A stretch of DNA of 64,000 nucleotides from Draconibacterium halophilum (GTDB lineage Bacteria > Bacteroidota > Bacteroidia > Bacteroidales > Prolixibacteraceae). The stretch spans positions 1,558,001 to 1,622,000 of the forward strand of contig NZ_CP048409.1 of the NCBI RefSeq assembly GCF_010448835.1. Reading direction: 5' to 3'. Positions within the stretch are counted from its first letter, which is position 1; every line of letters begins with the position of its first letter. The translations under genes and the position numbers were made by a program. Under the pieces are notes generated by a model. That model searched no databases. It was not told the origin of the DNA and saw only the letters and a program-made list of their open reading frames with translations. Shown piece by piece: positions 59,988 to 64,000 of the stretch.

Positions 59988-61802
59988 ATGAAACAACGAT
60001 TTATTGTTCTGATTTTTGCGCTGAGCGCATTAACGAGTGTTGCCCAATGGAAGCCTGCGGGCGACAAAATTAAAACCCCTTGGGCCGAAAAAATCGATGT
60101 AAATAATGTGTTGCCTGAATATCCGCGCCCCATTATGGAACGTGCCGACTGGAAAAACCTGAATGGTTTGTGGAATTATGCCATTACGGATGCCGGACAA
60201 ATGCAACCCGAAAATTTTGATGGTGAGATTCTGGTTCCTTTTGCGATAGAATCAAGTTTGTCGGGTGTTCAGAAAACCGTTGGCGAAACAAAGGAATTGT
60301 GGTACCAACGCACTTTTACTGTGCCTTCGTCGTGGAAGGGTAAAAAAGTATTGCTGCATTTTGGTGCCGTTGATTGGAAAGCTGAAGTTTGGATTAACGA
60401 CATAAAAATTGGGTCGCACAAAGGTGGATACGATGCCTTTTCGTTTGATGTAACACCATTTATTAGCAAATCTGGAGAGCAAAACCTGGTGGTAAAAGTT
60501 TGGGATCCTTCGGATAAAGGATTTCAGCCGCGCGGAAAACAGATTGGCAATCCTCACGGAATTTGGTACACTCCGGTTACCGGAATCTGGCAAACGGTTT
60601 GGCTCGAGCCTGTAAACGAAAAACACATTACCGATGTTGTTGCCATTCCAAATATCGACAACGCAAGTTTAAAAGTTGATGCCTCAGTTTGTGGTACAAC
60701 TTTTGGCGATGTTTACGAAGTAGTTCTGAAAGACGGAAATAGTGTTGTTTCAAGTGGAAAAGCTGTTGCCGGACAATCGGTTGAGCTGGCCGTTCCTAAT
60801 GCAAAATTATGGAGCCCCGAATTACCGTTTCTGTACGATCTGGAAGTAAAACTTATTAGCAATGGAAAAACTGTTGATGCTGTTGACAGCTACACAGCCA
60901 TGCGCAAGGTTTCAAGCAAACGCGATGAAAACGGAATTGTACGCCTGCAACTGAATAACAAAGATTATTTCCAGTTTGGCCCATTGGATCAGGGCTGGTG
61001 GCCCGATGGTTTGTACACTGCACCAACTGATGAGGCATTGAAATACGATATTCAAAAAACCAAGGATTTTGGTTTTAACATGATCCGTAAACACGTAAAA
61101 GTAGAACCGGCACGCTGGTATACACATTGCGATGAAATGGGGATTTTAGTATGGCAGGATATGCCAAACGGCGACCGCTCGCCGCAGTGGCAAAACCGAA
61201 AGTATTTTGATGGTACCGAGTTAAAACGTTCTCCTGAATCGGAAGCTAATTACCGCACAGAATGGCAGGAAATAATGGACGAACACATGTCTAATCCATC
61301 TATTGTTTGCTGGGTGCCGTTTAACGAAGCCTGGGGACAATTTAAAACGGAAGAGATTGTTGAGTGGACCAAAAACCATGATCAAAGTCGTTTGGTAAAT
61401 CCGGCCAGTGGCGGAAACCATTACCGTGTTGGCGATATGTTAGACCTGCACAATTATCCGGGACCCGATATGTATTTGTATGATGGAAGCCGTGCTACCG
61501 TTTTAGGCGAGTATGGTGGAATTGGTCTGGCTCTTGAAGATCATTTATGGGCCACCGATCGCAACTGGGGTTACGTTCAGTTTAAAAACACAAAAGAAGT
61601 AACCGATAAATACATAGAGTATGCTGAAGAGTTGTACAAAATGGCAAAGACTGGTTTTTCTGCTGCAGTATACACACAAACCACTGATGTAGAAGGCGAA
61701 GTAAACGGGTTAATGACTTACGATCGTAAAGTGATTAAACTGGATGAAGCTCGTGTGCGTGAGATAAATCAGAAAGTATGTAAGGTTTTAGACGAAAAAT
61801 AG
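59988..61802 (+). CDS. Secreted GH2-family glycoside hydrolase
   Basis: A 604-residue exported beta-glycosidase with a signal peptide (KQRFIVLIFALSALTSVAQ). The N-terminal sugar-binding domain (LWYQRTFTVPSSWKGKKVLL) and Ig-like domain precede a TIM barrel. Acid/base Glu447 is in VPFNEAWGQF and the nucleophile Glu508 in VLGEYGGIG. It is much shorter than LacZ (~1000 residues) and lacks the C-terminal domains, so it is a compact GH2; activity may be beta-galactosidase or a relative acting on galactan or arabinose side chains. It lies 35 bases after the third GH43 gene and ends the operon at a strong terminator. Confidence 0.9.
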   Translation: MKQRFIVLIFALSALTSVAQWKPAGDKIKTPWAEKIDVNNVLPEYPRPIMERADWKNLNGLWNYAITDAGQMQPENFDGEILVPFAIESSLSGVQKTVGETKELWYQRTFTVPSSWKGKKVLLHFGAVDWKAEVWINDIKIGSHKGGYDAFSFDVTPFISKSGEQNLVVKVWDPSDKGFQPRGKQIGNPHGIWYTPVTGIWQTVWLEPVNEKHITDVVAIPNIDNASLKVDASVCGTTFGDVYEVVLKDGNSVVSSGKAVAGQSVELAVPNAKLWSPELPFLYDLEVKLISNGKTVDAVDSYTAMRKVSSKRDENGIVRLQLNNKDYFQFGPLDQGWWPDGLYTAPTDEALKYDIQKTKDFGFNMIRKHVKVEPARWYTHCDEMGILVWQDMPNGDRSPQWQNRKYFDGTELKRSPESEANYRTEWQEIMDEHMSNPSIVCWVPFNEAWGQFKTEEIVEWTKNHDQSRLVNPASGGNHYRVGDMLDLHNYPGPDMYLYDGSRATVLGEYGGIGLALEDHLWATDRNWGYVQFKNTKEVTDKYIEYAEELYKMAKTGFSAAVYTQTTDVEGEVNGLMTYDRKVIKLDEARVREINQKVCKVLDEK

Positions 61803-61845
61803 ATTTGGGACAAATTCAGTTTGCGAATAGTCTTTTATTTGTTAT

Positions 61846-61880
61846 GGAGTTTAACGTTTAACGTTAAACTCCTTTTTTTT
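61846..61880. terminator. Terminator after GH2, 12-bp perfect stem
   Basis: GGAGTTTAACGT (61846-61857) pairs with ACGTTAAACTCC (61861-61872) across a 3-base loop, followed by at least eight Ts. The convergent GH43 gene ends at 61912. Confidence 0.9.
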
Positions 61881-61911
61881 TGATAGACTGGCAATCTGAT
61901 AATAAAAATGT

Positions 61912-62931
61912 TTATTCAAAAACCGGTACTGAATTTTGTGTAGAAGGAGATTGTCCTGTTACCTCCGGCCATCCATTAACCCAATGCACCTGGTCCATTA
62001 ACAATACACGACCTTTATTAGGCGTGCTTCTAATGTATGAATGGTACAGTATCCAGTCGTTTCCGGCGTCGTCTGAGATGATTTCCGAATTGTGGCCGGT
62101 TCCAACAAACTTGTTGTTGCCCTGAATAAGAACTTCGTATTCATTATCTAACATCGCTCTCCCTGCTTTATTTACATAGGGGCCAAATAAATTCTCCGAA
62201 CGCCCCACAACGGTTCTGTAGCTACTGTTGGCTCCTTCGCAACATGAACCAACAGAGGCAAACATGTAGTAATAATTTCCTTTTTTATGGATGTAACATG
62301 CTTCAAAGGCTGTGCCTGCAACCTTTCTGGTTGTTGCAGGTTTCATACTCAGTCCGTCATCGTTAAGTTCTAAGGCATAAATTCCAAAAAAACTTCCCCA
62401 GAATAAATATTTTTTACCGGCATCTTCAATGTAAAAAGGATCGATAGAATTATGCACTCCAATCTCATTGCTGCGGAATAATTTCCCGTTATCAGTAAAA
62501 GGTCCTTCCGGTTTTGTTGCCGTTGCAATACCTATACCACAGGTATTTCCGCCACCCCAAACCGACATTGAATAATACAAAACATACTTTCCGTTGATAT
62601 AATTAATGTCAGGTGCCCAAATTCCTCCATTAGGTTCCCAGTTCGGGCGGGTTTCATTGGTAAAGGCAGTTCCTAAAACTTTCCAGTTGAGTAAATCTTC
62701 AGAACGAAGAATTGGTGTATTGCGAATGTCTTCGGTGGCGTACAAATAAAAATAACCATCCGCGGCCTTTATAATTGTTGGATCGGGTAAACTTGAGGGA
62801 ATAACCGGATTATTGTAGGTTGTGTTTTTATCCTCATCTGTGGGTTCATCATCAATATTCAAATCGTTTCCGTTTGAACACGCTGTGAGAAAAAGGAAAA
62901 TCAGGGGGATTGCAAAAAGATAGTATCTCAT
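61912..62931 (-). CDS. Lipoprotein GH43-family hydrolase (endo-arabinanase-like)
   Basis: A 339-residue lipoprotein (lipobox LTAC, Cys18) followed by an acidic linker and a GH43 propeller. Catalytic Asp50 is in SSLPDPTIIKAADGYFYLYA; then GIWAPDINYINGKYVLYYSM, NSIDPFYIEDAGKKYLFWGS, and GTAFEACYIHKKGNYYYMFAS (acid Glu), with VGTGHNSEI near the end. The order resembles arabinan endo-1,5-alpha-L-arabinosidases. It is transcribed against the preceding operon, with the CBM6-PA14 protein gene upstream of it on the same strand. Confidence 0.88.
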   Translation of the reverse strand: MRYYLFAIPLIFLFLTACSNGNDLNIDDEPTDEDKNTTYNNPVIPSSLPDPTIIKAADGYFYLYATEDIRNTPILRSEDLLNWKVLGTAFTNETRPNWEPNGGIWAPDINYINGKYVLYYSMSVWGGGNTCGIGIATATKPEGPFTDNGKLFRSNEIGVHNSIDPFYIEDAGKKYLFWGSFFGIYALELNDDGLSMKPATTRKVAGTAFEACYIHKKGNYYYMFASVGSCCEGANSSYRTVVGRSENLFGPYVNKAGRAMLDNEYEVLIQGNNKFVGTGHNSEIISDDAGNDWILYHSYIRSTPNKGRVLLMDQVHWVNGWPEVTGQSPSTQNSVPVFE

Positions 62932-63035
62932 AATTTTAAAATTTAGTTGATTCGCAGAAACCTTTCGTTTTAGCTTAATTAAAAGCGGAATAAAGAGTAT
63001 CCGGAATGTTTATAAAGTCTATATGTATAAGCGGT

Positions 63036-64000
63036 TTATTTTATGAATTTTCTTACGATTCTACTATTTGTTTTAGTAACAAAAGAGATAAGATACAGGC
63101 CATTCGGTAAGTTGGCTACATCAATTGTAAGTTGATCATCATATTTTTTGTTGTTGCTGTAAATCGTCTGACCTTTTACATCAATAATTGTAGTTCTAAT
63201 GATCTGTTGATTGTTTGGTTTGATTTTAATGAAAGAAGTTGCCGGATTTGGGAACACCAGAATATCATCTTCTGCCTGTTCGATTAAACCTGAGATGGCT
63301 GTTACCGTGTTTTTAGCATGTAAAAACAGTTGAGAGCTTGGAACTACTTCTCTTTGCTGCTGGGAACTTTCCCATTCGAGAACAACATTTGCTCCTCCAA
63401 TATCATCAAAAAACTCTACCTTAATATCGTAGCGTTGACCAGCGTTAAGTGTTATCTTGCCAGAGTATGTAACATCGTAGTCATTTAGCCATTTGTCAAT
63501 AATTAACTCATTGTTTATCCAAACCCTGCGTCCGTTATCTGATGTGATGTAAAAAGTATATTCACCTGAGTATAGCGGTTCTATTTTTCCGGTCCATCGC
63601 ACTGAAAAATAATCGGCAGGTACCTCTGCTGCAGGATATAGCTCTTCCCAATTAAAGTTCACATTCGGATCAATTCGTTCGAGCAGCTGTGTTTCAAAGT
63701 TCATTCCGTCAAAGTACTGACCAATCAATCCGTTTGTGTCAGAAGTAGGTGACTCAGCTTCAAAAAATTTGAAATTATTTATGTTGCAAATGTATCCCGT
63801 TCCTTTATAAACCAGGTAGATATTTTGCAGGCCTTTCACATTCTCAACAGGACAAGTAATTGTTGTATAAGTTGACCAATTACCGGTATTGTCAGGTGTG
63901 GCAGTCCCTATCAACTCTCCGTTTGGCGCGCCTAACCTTATATCAATGCTATTTCCTGAAGCAAGGCTTGAAATTCTGAACTCAGCAGATTCTGCTCCGG
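63036..64000 (-). CDS. CBM6-PA14-T9SS sorting-domain protein, C-terminal part
   Basis: The C-terminal ~320 residues of a larger secreted protein that continues beyond the right edge. From the edge inward: a CBM6-like carbohydrate-binding module (SAEFRISSLASGNSIDIRLG, ending YICNINNFKFFEAE), then a PA14 domain (GLIGQYFDGMNFE, YTFYITSDNGRRVWINNELI). A type-A T9SS C-terminal domain comes last (VFPNPATSFIKI, then LPNGLYLISFVTKTNSRIVRKFIK, quoted in part). It should be exported by the type IX system and attached to or released from the cell surface. The missing N-terminal part probably holds a glycoside hydrolase domain (inference from such architectures). Confidence 0.9.
   Translation of the reverse strand, partial: GAESAEFRISSLASGNSIDIRLGAPNGELIGTATPDNTGNWSTYTTITCPVENVKGLQNIYLVYKGTGYICNINNFKFFEAESPTSDTNGLIGQYFDGMNFETQLLERIDPNVNFNWEELYPAAEVPADYFSVRWTGKIEPLYSGEYTFYITSDNGRRVWINNELIIDKWLNDYDVTYSGKITLNAGQRYDIKVEFFDDIGGANVVLEWESSQQQREVVPSSQLFLHAKNTVTAISGLIEQAEDDILVFPNPATSFIKIKPNNQQIIRTTIIDVKGQTIYSNNKKYDDQLTIDVANLPNGLYLISFVTKTNSRIVRKFIK

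Noticed and set aside
1..64000. tRNA or rRNA genes, CRISPR arrays, prophage or integrase genes
   Set aside because: I looked for cloverleaf-type and repeat-spacer patterns and integrase motifs and found none; the only mobile element supported is the IS982 copy.

Overview
The window reads as a chromosome segment of a member of the Bacteroidota, plausibly a marine or anaerobic relative of the Marinilabiliales/Prolixibacteraceae (inference; no 16S rRNA gene is present). Supporting signs are the moderate-to-low GC, promoters of the TTG-N18/19-TAnnTTTG type, few Shine-Dalgarno sequences, many lipoproteins and secreted glycoside hydrolases, a type IX secretion (T9SS) C-terminal sorting domain, a SusC-like plug protein and an IS982-type insertion sequence.

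Layout. 1-3122 (minus): haem/tetrapyrrole genes hemA - hemCD (one fused polypeptide) - hemB (cut by the window edge). 3286-5496 (minus): an OmpR-type two-component system, its two genes separated by a MITE-like inverted repeat. 5630-9494 (plus): a small membrane protein, a C39-peptidase ABC exporter and its HlyD-type adaptor. 9698-27232 (plus): two tandem promoters followed by a nearly complete ribosomal str-S10-spc-alpha supercluster, rpsL through rplQ, with fusA, secY, infA and rpoA, closed by a bidirectional terminator. 27286-30701 (minus): rarA and a secreted TPR protein. 30839-35613 (plus): tag, a secreted C1 peptidase, an outer-membrane-like protein, a GT2 glycosyltransferase and a stand-alone CarboxypepD_reg plus TonB-plug protein. 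35835-44639 (minus): an S9 peptidase, a small membrane protein, a saccharopine dehydrogenase-like enzyme, a NarL-type two-component pair, an outer-membrane-like protein and a Tat-exported aldo/keto reductase. 45002-47499 (plus): pterin dehydratase, fumC and a flavin reductase.

47598-52915 is a stress/metal block: CopB-type ATPase with a His-rich N-terminus, STAS-like protein, CsbD-like protein, LapA-like protein, coiled-coil lipoprotein, cupredoxin and a three-BON protein. 53573-54208 is an N-terminally truncated Gfo/Idh/MocA remnant. From 54286 to the end lies a glycan-degradation locus with four GH43 enzymes, a GH2 enzyme, a secreted aldose 1-epimerase, an IS982 element inserted just upstream of the epimerase, and the C-terminal part of a CBM6-PA14-T9SS protein. 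This gene set fits breakdown of an arabinose- and galactose-containing glycan such as arabinan or arabinogalactan side chains (inference). No SusC/SusD pair is in view.

Four genes (rplB, rpsE, the C39 ABC exporter and the flavin reductase) are each broken by one missing base in a homopolymer. Three of the four are G4 where G5 restores the frame. Two of them encode essential ribosomal proteins, so sequencing undercalls are the likeliest explanation. No tRNA, rRNA or CRISPR array was recognised.
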